Shown: in pieces, positions 1 to 5,047 of the stretch
How positions within the stretch are numbered: position 1 is the stretch's first letter
Layout of the letters: every line of letters starts with the position of its first letter
Assembly (NCBI GenBank): GCA_002732845.1
Contig: NVSZ01000009.1
Coordinates: 17,225 to 22,271 of the forward strand
From: Rhodospirillaceae bacterium
GTDB lineage: Bacteria > Pseudomonadota > Alphaproteobacteria > Rhodospirillales > Magnetovibrionaceae
Reading direction: 5' to 3'
DNA: 5,047 nucleotides
Notes under the pieces: generated by a model
Databases searched by the model: none
What the model was told of the DNA's origin: nothing
The model's input: only the letters and a program-made list of their open reading frames with translations
Program-made: the position numbers and the translations under genes

Positions 1-1
1 T

Positions 2-1120
2 GATATGCCGCCGCCGTTGCCGTTGCCATTACTGCCGCCGCCGCCGCCCCTCGATCCTATTATTATAAAAACGCTCAACACCACCAGCACCTTTAATGAG
101 ATACTTATTGCGTCCCTTGGCAATGATCATTTGGTTGGTGGGCCGGGCAATACCCAATTTACGATGAACCAAGGCACCACCTTGGGCGGAAACGACACCA
201 TTGACGGTGGGGTTGGCACCGATGAAATCACCTTCACAAATCTCCACAACATCCAAATGGTTTTGGACATGTCGACTAAGATTGCGACGTATTCAAACAG
301 CGACCAAACCATTACCGGAACCATCGCCTTAAATTCCATTGAACAGGTCTTCGCCAGCGATGGCAGTGCCGCGCGCCAACGCATCAATATGACGGAAACC
401 GACAACGGATTTGGCTATATTCTTTCCGGGACCACAGGCGGTGATAGCTTGAGCGTTGCTACGGGGCAGACTTTAAGCTATCTGACCACAAACCCAATAG
501 GCCAAACGCCTGCGGCCATATCAACCTTCGGTAGTATCATTTTCGGCGGAGCCGGAGACGACGCAATTGCGGGTTCTGCGCAGAGCGACATCATCTTTGG
601 CGGTGTGGGTAACGACACCATTACCGGCGGTGGTGATAGCGATAGTCTGTACGGGGGCGCGGGGGCGGATATTTTCAAATACAACGCCATTTTTGACGGG
701 GGTCTGCCCGGGGACGCGATTTCTGATTTCAGTGGCGCGACTGCTTTTGGCAGCGGCGGCGGAGACGGCGACAAGATCCAATTTACAAACGCCTTTAGTT
801 TGGGGACAATCATCTATGAAGAAATTATCTGGGATGGAACTGCGACCGCGCTAACGCTGTCAAATGTAGCCGCCAATATTATTGTTTTGACCGGGGGTAC
901 AGCGGGTGGTCTTAGCAATGCCTTAACCGCTTTAGTAGGCGCAGCGGCAACAGCGAACAATGCCATCATCGTCTTTAATGATATCGGTATGAACAACGTT
1001 GGCAGCGTGCATTATACAACCAACCTTTCCACGGGACTACAAGGAGCGAACATCGCAACATTTACAAACGTTACTGGCGATCTGGCAAACTTAGACGCCG
1101 TTGATTTCGCAATTGTTTGA
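2..1120 (+). CDS. RTX-type calcium-binding secreted protein, C-terminal part (5' end outside window)
   Basis: This is the C-terminal 372 residues of a protein predicted to be exported by the T1SS encoded downstream and to fold outside the cell on binding Ca2+. The frame is open to the left edge. The ATG at 5 has no visible SD and sits in a Pro/Leu linker, so it is probably not the start. Counting from that ATG: residues 2-18 are a Pro/Leu linker; 36-53 and 59-76 are two pairs of degenerate nonapeptides (best copy GGVGTDEIT); about 77-171 is an insert; 181-225 are five tandem nonapeptides (for example GGAGDDAIA and GGVGNDTIT). The last repeat, GGAGADIFK, passes into a segment with DAISDFSG and GDGDKIQF, typical of the end of RTX domains. 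The chain ends DAVDFAIV, an acidic residue followed by hydrophobic ones, as in known T1SS signals. No catalytic motif is visible, so adhesin, enzyme or surface-layer roles all remain open. The RTX and export assignment is firm; the function is unknown. Confidence 0.9.
   Translation, partial: DMPPPLPLPLLPPPPPLDPIIIKTLNTTSTFNEILIASLGNDHLVGGPGNTQFTMNQGTTLGGNDTIDGGVGTDEITFTNLHNIQMVLDMSTKIATYSNSDQTITGTIALNSIEQVFASDGSAARQRINMTETDNGFGYILSGTTGGDSLSVATGQTLSYLTTNPIGQTPAAISTFGSIIFGGAGDDAIAGSAQSDIIFGGVGNDTITGGGDSDSLYGGAGADIFKYNAIFDGGLPGDAISDFSGATAFGSGGGDGDKIQFTNAFSLGTIIYEEIIWDGTATALTLSNVAANIIVLTGGTAGGLSNALTALVGAAATANNAIIVFNDIGMNNVGSVHYTTNLSTGLQGANIATFTNVTGDLANLDAVDFAIV
8..58 (+). repeat. Low-complexity CCG/TTG tract encoding a Pro/Leu linker
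   Basis: Runs of CCG mixed with TTG and CTG codons encode a Pro/Leu-only segment closed by Leu-Asp-Pro. It probably forms a stiff, extended linker between an unseen upstream domain and the RTX part. The short CCG repeats could expand or contract by whole codons without breaking the frame. Confidence 0.75.
110..232 (+). repeat. Two pairs of degenerate RTX nonapeptides (coding)
   Basis: The first pair reads ASLGNDHLV and GGPGNTQFT. A five-residue break follows, then the pair TLGGNDTID and GGVGTDEIT. Only the last copy matches the consensus well; the others keep part of the Gly/Asp pattern. I read them as an eroded first RTX block, separated from the main array by about 100 residues. Confidence 0.65.
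545..679 (+). repeat. Five tandem RTX nonapeptide repeats (coding)
   Basis: Five consecutive 27-nt units encode GGAGDDAIA, GSAQSDIIF, GGVGNDTIT, GGGDSDSLY and GGAGADIFK. Each follows the pattern GGxGxDxUx (U is a large hydrophobic residue), with D at position 6 and a hydrophobic residue at position 8 in every copy. Units 2 and 4 are degenerate in the glycine half. In known RTX proteins such arrays form a parallel beta-roll that binds Ca2+ between turns. Five units would make only a small roll, so most of the protein's function probably lies upstream. Confidence 0.9.
935..1117 (+). other. Predicted C-terminal T1SS secretion signal region of the RTX protein
   Basis: The last 61 residues lack cysteine and have very little charge. 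They end in LDAVDFAIV. Export signals of T1SS substrates generally occupy about the last 50-60 residues and are not cleaved, and the serralysin type ends in an acidic residue followed by hydrophobic ones. The match at the extreme terminus is direct. The upstream limit given here is a convention, not something seen in the sequence. Confidence 0.7.
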
Positions 1121-1135
1121 ATCCTTACGAATTAT

Positions 1136-1174
1136 TAGACTTTTAGCGGTATCAAGTGTAGATAAATGTATAAC
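1136..1174 (+). promoter_or_regulatory. Weak sigma70-like promoter candidate before the channel gene
   Basis: TAGACT (1136-1141; 4 of 6 matches to TTGACA) lies 17 nt before TAGATA (1159-1164; 3 of 6 to TATAAT). A better -10 match, TATAAC (1169-1174; 5 of 6), has no good -35 partner. The region is AT-richer than the flanking genes and lies between the substrate and exporter genes, where a separate exporter promoter would be useful. Such matches arise easily by chance in AT-rich DNA, so this is tentative. No intrinsic terminator follows the substrate gene, so readthrough transcription is equally possible. Confidence 0.22.
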
Positions 1175-1196
1175 CAAAAGAGTTGTGCAGAAAAAT

Positions 1197-1212
1197 GAGG
1201 TGGAGAGACCTT
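1197..1212 (+). promoter_or_regulatory. Shine-Dalgarno of the channel gene, in the loop of a small potential hairpin
   Basis: GGAG at 1202-1205 lies 9 nt before the GTG at 1215, good ribosome-binding spacing that supports that start. AGGT (1198-1201) can pair with ACCT (1208-1211), extended by a G-U pair (1197 with 1212), leaving GGAGAG as a six-base loop. The SD assignment is fairly secure; any regulatory role of the short stem is speculative. Confidence 0.55.
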
Positions 1213-1214
1213 TC

Positions 1215-1292
1215 GTGACTATTTCCTCTAAACTCAAGGCAATTTTACTGGGCAGTGTTTTTGCCGTATCGATTTCTGGACCTGCACAAGCC
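1215..1292 (+). other. Sec signal peptide of the TolC-family protein
   Basis: A basic N-terminus (K6, K8) is followed by a hydrophobic core at residues 9-20 and a polar end with G22 and P23. The A-Q-A motif at 24-26 fits signal peptidase I at the -3 and -1 positions, so the mature protein should begin AGLTD. No lipobox cysteine is present. This fits outer-membrane delivery through Sec and the Bam machinery. Confidence 0.85.
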
Positions 1293-2522
1293 GCAGGCCT
1301 TACCGATATGTTGTCAGCCCTATTGAGCAGTCACGAACGCATCAAAGCGGCCGAAGCTGATTTAAATGCCGCCCGGTCCGGTCTCAACACAGCCCAAGGC
1401 GGATATTTTCCAACCGTGAGCCTCACCGCAAATGTCGGTAACGAAAATATTTACACCCGCAATCCACAAGGTACTTCAACGGAAACCTCTATGGCTCAAC
1501 GCGAACTTGATATCAGCGTGAGCCAAACGTTGTGGGATTTTGGCGCAACAGCCGCCACCGTTGGCAGCGCCGGGTTATCGATTAATCAGGCCGAGGTCGC
1601 CTTGGAACTGACCAAGCAAAATCTTTTGTTAGAAGCCCTCACCGCGCAATTGAACTTAGCCAGCGCCGCCCGGGTTTTAAGCTATCAAGAAGAAAGCGAA
1701 ACCAGCATTAAACGCCAAACGGAATTGGAAAATGCTCGGGTCAGACGGGGATCGGGTTTAGCAACGTCAGTCTTGCAATCGAAAACTCAATTGGCCGGGG
1801 TTCAGGCCGCACGGGTGCGGGCCAATGGCGCTCTGCGTCAGGCCGTGAACCGTTATCGCGCGTTATTTCATGAAGTCCCTGCGAATTTTACAACCCTTGA
1901 ACAACCCAATGTCAGCGATGTCGCGATCCCCAATGATGAAGAAACCATCGTAACAAAGGCCTTAGAAAACAATCCTCAGGTCAGAGCAACCGCCCTCTTG
2001 GCCGAAATCGCCAACACCGCCATCGACAGCAGCTTTGCCAGTGGCTATCGCCCGGTGATCTCAGCGAGCGCGGAACAAAAATACAAACGCGACGTCGGCG
2101 GCACCGAAGGCCTCAAAACGGAAAGCCTGATCAAGGTTGAATTGACCTTTGATTTTAATATGGGGCTAACCGCTGCCAGCACCTTGCAAGCCTCAAAATC
2201 TGGGCATGCCGCCGCCAACAGCCGCTTGAAAGACGCCCGCGATCAAATCGAAGAACAGGCGCGTAACGCTTGGCAAAACTTGCAAACGTCTCGCGATAAT
2301 GCCGAATTTCTAAGCAATCAAGCCAATATCGCGGCAGAGTTCTTGGCTCTGGGGCGCAAAGAACAGGCTTTGGGGCAACGCTCTTTGATGGATATTTTGG
2401 CCGGTGAAACATCCCTGATCAACGCACAATCCGCCGCAGACCGCGCCATGACCGATGTCGCCATCGCAAAATTGACCGTGCTTAACGTTATCGGGCAACT
2501 GGACCTATCCGTGTTACAGTAG
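1215..2522 (+). CDS. TolC-family outer-membrane channel protein of the T1SS
   Basis: This is the outer-membrane exit duct of the secretion system; family members form a trimeric beta-barrel with a long periplasmic alpha-helical tunnel. I chose the GTG at 1215 (435 residues) because an SD lies 9 nt upstream and it puts a Sec signal peptide exactly at the N-terminus: TISSKLK, then a hydrophobic stretch AILLGSVFAV, then PAQA with likely cleavage after residue 26. The mature part shows the two-fold repeat of the family. The first half has long helices (SHERIKAAEADLNAARSGL), then P-T-V-S-L-T-A-N of a first barrel strand and SQTLWDFG near residue 110. The second half repeats this with ENNPQVRATALLAEIA, then a YRPVISASAEQKYK strand, and ends with LGRKEQALGQRSLMDILAGE, the conserved closing helix. 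Length is normal for the family. It is 94 nt after the substrate gene and 49 nt before the ABC gene, so it is probably dedicated to this system, like LapE, rather than a general TolC. Confidence 0.93.
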   Translation: MTISSKLKAILLGSVFAVSISGPAQAAGLTDMLSALLSSHERIKAAEADLNAARSGLNTAQGGYFPTVSLTANVGNENIYTRNPQGTSTETSMAQRELDISVSQTLWDFGATAATVGSAGLSINQAEVALELTKQNLLLEALTAQLNLASAARVLSYQEESETSIKRQTELENARVRRGSGLATSVLQSKTQLAGVQAARVRANGALRQAVNRYRALFHEVPANFTTLEQPNVSDVAIPNDEETIVTKALENNPQVRATALLAEIANTAIDSSFASGYRPVISASAEQKYKRDVGGTEGLKTESLIKVELTFDFNMGLTAASTLQASKSGHAAANSRLKDARDQIEEQARNAWQNLQTSRDNAEFLSNQANIAAEFLALGRKEQALGQRSLMDILAGETSLINAQSAADRAMTDVAIAKLTVLNVIGQLDLSVLQ

Positions 2523-2548
2523 ACTCTGATTGGATCTTAAATCCGAGT
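2523..2548 (+). other. Imperfect inverted repeat in the channel-ABC gap
   Basis: GGAT (2532-2535) pairs with ATCC (2541-2544) around the five-base loop CTTAA. ACTC (2523-2526) pairs with GAGT (2545-2548), with a five-base bulge on the 5' side. No U-tract follows, so it is not a convincing intrinsic terminator. It starts right after the channel stop codon, so it could be an mRNA processing or stability element, or chance. Confidence 0.25.
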
Positions 2549-2556
2549 ACAGAATG

Positions 2557-2561
2557 TAGGA
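2557..2561 (+). promoter_or_regulatory. Shine-Dalgarno of the ABC transporter gene
   Basis: TAGGA ends 10 nt before the GTG at 2572. The in-frame TAG at 2557-2559 closes the frame upstream, so the GTG is the first possible start after it. The SD is modest in strength. Confidence 0.5.
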
Positions 2562-2571
2562 CGATGATAGC

Positions 2572-4287
2572 GTGAGCGAACTTTTCAAACGCCTAAAAGC
2601 TTTTCCCTTAGTAACTTTTGAATTGCTGGGTGCGTCTTTGTTTGCCAATATTTTGGCCTTGGCGTCGTCGCTTTTTGTCATCCAAGTCCTCAACCGTTAT
2701 GTGGCCCACGGCGTTGATGCCAGCTTAATGACCTTGGTCGGCGGCGTTTTAATCGCCATCGTTTTTGAATTTGCGTTTCGTCAAATCCGTTTAACCTTGG
2801 CCGATGCCTTGGCTAAACCGTTTGATCGAGCCTATGCCGCCAGCTCTTATGAGGTTTTGACGTGCGCGCGGGGCGATGCCTTGGCGCAACTGTCCCCCGG
2901 ACAAAAACGCGAAGCCGCCGCCGCCGCCGATGCCGTACAACAAGCCTATAGCGCGCCCAGCATGGCGGCGTATTTGGACTTGCCATTTGCCGCAGTTTTT
3001 TTGGGGGCGTTGTTGTTGTTAAGCCCCCCATTGGCGCTGATCACGTTTATCTTTGCGATCCTTGTCTGTATCTTAGGTCTGGTCAATTTCTGGGCCATGA
3101 AAGGACCGACCCAATCCATGCAAGGCCATCTTGCCCAGCGCCAAGGCCTTTTGGATTCCGTTCTCAGCGACCCAGATACAGTGCGCGCCTTTACCGCCGA
3201 AAGTTTCCTGCGCAAACGATGGTCGGCGGTTTTGGATTCCTTGGAAACAGCCCGTACCACCATGGCCAAACGCCAAGGCAGCCAGCAAAATACAATTATC
3301 GCGGTTCAGGCTTTGCTGTCCACGGCGACCATTGCGGTTGGCGGCATGTTGGTTGTTGCGGGTGATTTAGACGTGGGGCTGTTGATCGGGGCAAATATCT
3401 TGGCGGCCCGGACCTTGGCACCGATTATTCGCATCACCCAATCGGCCGCAGTCATCGCCAAGGCTACAACGTCCATTCAAGTGGTCGAAAACTTTGCCCG
3501 CCTGCCCCGTGAAGCCCGCGATGGATCGGCCTTGGGCCTTTATAAAGGGGCTGTTGAACTTAAAGATTTGGGCTTTGCTTATGCGGGCCAACCGACACCG
3601 CTGTTTGAATCCATAAACCTGAAACTTCAGCCCGGTTCCTTGTGCGTGGTCACTGGTGCCAACAGCATGGGTAAAACCTCGCTCGCGCGTTTGCTGGTTG
3701 GTTTGTTAAAACCCACGCGCGGGCAAATTTTAGTTGATGGTGTTGATCTTGCCCAAGTCGCCCCCGAATGGTGGCGGCGGCAAATTATTTACCTGCCCCA
3801 AGAACCCAGTTTTTTTAACGGCACGGTGCGCGACAATATCTTGGCCTATGCCCCAACCATGGACGAAGCCGGGCTTAATAAGGTCATTCGTGACGCCGGA
3901 CTGGAAAGCTATTTTGCCCAATCTCAACATGGCTTTGACACCCAACTGATCGCCGGAGGACGAGATTTGTCGTTGGGCATTCGTCGTCGTTTGGCGTTGG
4001 CCCGAGCGTTGGCGTCCGAAGGTCAGTTGGTGATTTTAGACGAGCCCACCGAAGGCCTAGACGCCGAAGGTACCCAGCAAATTTCAAAAGTTATGAATGC
4101 GCTGAACCAACGCGGATGCACGATCATTGCACTGTCTCATGACCGCAATATTATTCAAGGCGCACCGCTAATTTTGGATTTAAATGTAAAACCCATACCC
4201 CAAATTTTAACCCCTAAGCCCCAAAAATCTCCCGCAAAAAAACCACAGGCGACCGTGACCTATACAGGGGTGAAGTCCAATGGCTAA
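2572..4287 (+). CDS. T1SS ABC transporter (TMD-NBD half-transporter, PrtD/HlyB/LapB superfamily)
   Basis: This inner-membrane ATPase is expected to act as a dimer that recognises the RTX substrate's C-terminus and powers its one-step export. It has 571 residues. The membrane domain spans about 15-290, with hydrophobic helices near 16-40, 50-70, 135-178 (two) and 243-288 (two). Its segment SSLFVIQVLNRYVAHGVDA is typical of T1SS exporters. No C39 peptidase or C39-like domain precedes the first helix, so the size is PrtD-like. The nucleotide-binding domain (about 328-540) has a possible A-loop Tyr337, Walker A GANSMGKT (362-369), Q-loop Gln410, Walker B LVILDE (Asp490, Glu491), D-loop EGLD (494-497) and H-loop His523. 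The signature is the degenerate LSLGI (466-470) followed by RRRLALARAL. Catalytic Glu and His remain, so ATP hydrolysis is expected. A Pro/Lys-rich tail (about 540-571) follows the domain. The GTG start follows an in-frame stop closely, and the 3' end overlaps the fusion-protein gene by 8 nt, suggesting translational coupling. Confidence 0.94.
   Translation: MSELFKRLKAFPLVTFELLGASLFANILALASSLFVIQVLNRYVAHGVDASLMTLVGGVLIAIVFEFAFRQIRLTLADALAKPFDRAYAASSYEVLTCARGDALAQLSPGQKREAAAAADAVQQAYSAPSMAAYLDLPFAAVFLGALLLLSPPLALITFIFAILVCILGLVNFWAMKGPTQSMQGHLAQRQGLLDSVLSDPDTVRAFTAESFLRKRWSAVLDSLETARTTMAKRQGSQQNTIIAVQALLSTATIAVGGMLVVAGDLDVGLLIGANILAARTLAPIIRITQSAAVIAKATTSIQVVENFARLPREARDGSALGLYKGAVELKDLGFAYAGQPTPLFESINLKLQPGSLCVVTGANSMGKTSLARLLVGLLKPTRGQILVDGVDLAQVAPEWWRRQIIYLPQEPSFFNGTVRDNILAYAPTMDEAGLNKVIRDAGLESYFAQSQHGFDTQLIAGGRDLSLGIRRRLALARALASEGQLVILDEPTEGLDAEGTQQISKVMNALNQRGCTIIALSHDRNIIQGAPLILDLNVKPIPQILTPKPQKSPAKKPQATVTYTGVKSNG
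4267..4275 (+). promoter_or_regulatory. Shine-Dalgarno of the fusion-protein gene, inside the ABC gene
   Basis: GGGGTGAAG lies within the last codons of the ABC gene, with the GGGG run ending 9 nt before the ATG at 4280. With the 8-nt gene overlap, this places the start within reach of ribosomes finishing the ABC gene and fixes the ATG as the start. Confidence 0.6.
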
Positions 4288-5047
4288 AATACCCGCCTTA
4301 GAAATCAAACACCAAACCCATATGTTTTTGGTGGCCTTGATCGCCATGATCCTTGCCTTTTTGGGCTGGACGATTGTTGGCCGTTTGGATGTTGTCAGCT
4401 TTGCCGTGGGCGAAGTTGTGCCTTCGTCACAAGTCAAAACCGTGCAGCATTTTGAAGGTGGCATTGTCGCCAAAATTCCGGTCCGCGAAGGTGATCGGGT
4501 CAAAGCCGGGCAGGCCATAATGGTTTTGGAATCCACCGCCAGCGGTGCCGATGTAGATGAATTAAATGTCCGCATTTTGGCCCTGACCGCAGACGTTGCA
4601 CGCCTGACCGCAGACGTCCAAGGTGCCGAAAAGATCACCTTCCCCGATGGTTTTACCACCGACCATCCTCAATTCACAGTTCAGGCTCAAGACCTATTCT
4701 CGTCTAGACGCCTTCAATTAACCAATGATTTAAATGTGCAAAAGGCCTTGGTCAACCAACGCAAACGCGAAGGCGATGAAATTTCCGCGCGGCTGGCCAA
4801 TACCCAGGCAAAATTGAAACTCATCAACGAACAAGTCAAAATCAGCGAGGGCCTGTTAGAAGACGAACTTACCAACCGCATGTTACACTTGAATCTTTTA
4901 AAAGAACTCGCGAACCTGCAAGGGACGCGCTCCGAAGACACGGCAGCATTGGCCCGTTTGCAAGCCGCCGTAGAACAAGAACTTTTGAGTCTTGAAGCCG
5001 TCGAAGGCCGCTTTCGGGTTGAGGCCCGCCAACACCTAGAAGACAAA
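4280..5047 (+). CDS. HlyD-family membrane fusion protein of the T1SS (3' end outside window)
   Basis: This is the periplasmic adaptor joining the ABC transporter to the TolC-type channel. The window holds the first 256 residues, with no stop before the edge. A short cytoplasmic N-terminus (about 14 residues) precedes one membrane helix at about 15-34 (MFLVALIAMILAFLGWTIVG). Next is the family hallmark, the first half of the biotinyl/lipoyl-like domain: GEVVPSSQVKTVQHFEGGIV (44-63), then VREGDRVKAGQ (68-78) and IMVLES. From about 92 to the edge the sequence is mostly helical and charged with heptad spacing, for example ISARLANTQAKLKLINEQ and EDTAALARLQAAVEQELL, as expected for the first long arm of the alpha-helical hairpin. 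The segment LLEDELTNRMLHLNLLKELANLQG resembles the conserved turn region of HlyD/PrtE/LapC-type adaptors. The second lipoyl half and C-terminal beta-barrel should lie downstream. The family assignment is very secure; the specific subfamily is not. Confidence 0.95.
   Translation, partial: MAKIPALEIKHQTHMFLVALIAMILAFLGWTIVGRLDVVSFAVGEVVPSSQVKTVQHFEGGIVAKIPVREGDRVKAGQAIMVLESTASGADVDELNVRILALTADVARLTADVQGAEKITFPDGFTTDHPQFTVQAQDLFSSRRLQLTNDLNVQKALVNQRKREGDEISARLANTQAKLKLINEQVKISEGLLEDELTNRMLHLNLLKELANLQGTRSEDTAALARLQAAVEQELLSLEAVEGRFRVEARQHLEDK
4582..4617 (+). repeat. Perfect 15-bp direct repeat with 21-bp period in the fusion-protein gene
   Basis: CCTGACCGCAGACGT occurs at 4582-4596 and again at 4603-4617. 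The 21-nt period is seven codons, so the protein repeats LTADV one heptad apart (LTADVAR then LTADVQG) at the start of the coiled-coil region. Both the DNA identity and the heptad register are seen directly. A recent in-frame duplication is an inference. Confidence 0.8.

Noticed and set aside
5..7. ATG as the start of the RTX protein
   Set aside because: The frame is open to the window edge, the codon lies inside a Pro/Leu linker and no SD or signal is visible. RTX proteins normally have domains before such a linker.
545..679. CRISPR-like or tandem non-coding repeat
   Set aside because: The 27-nt periodicity is the RTX nonapeptide code in frame. The DNA copies are divergent and there are no spacers.
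478..854. Several overlapping frames on both strands across the RTX array
   Set aside because: They arise from the GC-rich, repetitive Gly/Asp coding sequence; the encoded peptides are low-complexity and match nothing I recognise.
1101..1214. N-terminal extension of the channel protein from a TTG at 1101
   Set aside because: It would overlap the RTX gene and put 38 extra residues before a well-formed signal peptide. The GTG at 1215 has an SD at good spacing.
2564..2575. Three-codon mini-ORF ATG-ATA-GCG-TGA overlapping the ABC start
   Set aside because: Its TGA overlaps the GTG start and could suggest translational coupling, but such short frames are expected by chance and nothing else supports it.
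2813..3591. Minus- and plus-strand frames within the ABC membrane domain
   Set aside because: They are alternative frames of a gene with complete domain structure and intact ATPase motifs, with no independent start signals.
4207..4659. Minus-strand open frame of 150 codons
   Set aside because: It lies opposite the ABC tail and the strongly supported HlyD-family gene. Its composition (Thr/Ser/Pro/Lys-rich, no domain) is that of an antisense shadow.
4714..5046. Minus-strand open frame of 110 codons at the right edge
   Set aside because: Ser/Arg-rich antisense of the coiled-coil region of the fusion protein; no plausible start context or recognisable motif.

Overview
The window carries a type I secretion (T1SS) locus, all on the + strand. 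It has four genes in the order RTX-type secreted substrate (5' end cut by the window), TolC-family outer-membrane channel, T1SS ABC transporter, and HlyD-family membrane fusion protein (3' end cut by the window). Mid-range GC by eye, heavy TTG use for leucine in the ABC gene, GTG starts and the protein style suggest a Gram-negative proteobacterium. An alphaproteobacterium is my best guess, but the window holds no taxonomic marker and this is weakly supported.

Layout. Bases 2-1120 encode the C-terminal part of a calcium-binding RTX protein. It has a proline/leucine linker, two pairs of degenerate nonapeptides, a roughly 95-residue insert, five tandem nonapeptides, a conserved post-RTX segment, and a terminus ending in an acidic residue followed by hydrophobic residues (DFAIV), as expected of an uncleaved T1SS signal. 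A 94-nt gap with a weak promoter candidate and a Shine-Dalgarno (SD) sequence leads to the channel gene (1215-2522), which has a clear Sec signal peptide. A 49-nt gap with an imperfect hairpin leads to the ABC transporter (2572-4287). The fusion-protein gene starts at 4280, overlaps the ABC stop by 8 nt and runs off the right edge.

How they work together. The ABC protein should recognise the substrate C-terminus and energise export. The HlyD-type protein should bridge the periplasm to the TolC-type trimer, and the substrate should fold outside the cell on binding calcium. The order substrate, channel, ABC, fusion protein resembles that reported for the LapA adhesin with LapE, LapB and LapC in Pseudomonas. 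Unlike that transporter, this ABC protein has no N-terminal C39-like domain. The main oddities are a degenerate ABC signature (LSLGI for LSGGQ), a non-standard Walker A (GANSMGKT), a Pro/Lys-rich ABC tail, and a perfect 15-bp duplication at heptad spacing in the fusion-protein gene. I see no wholly new system: this is a recognisable T1SS locus with a divergent ABC protein and a substrate whose function lies outside the window.
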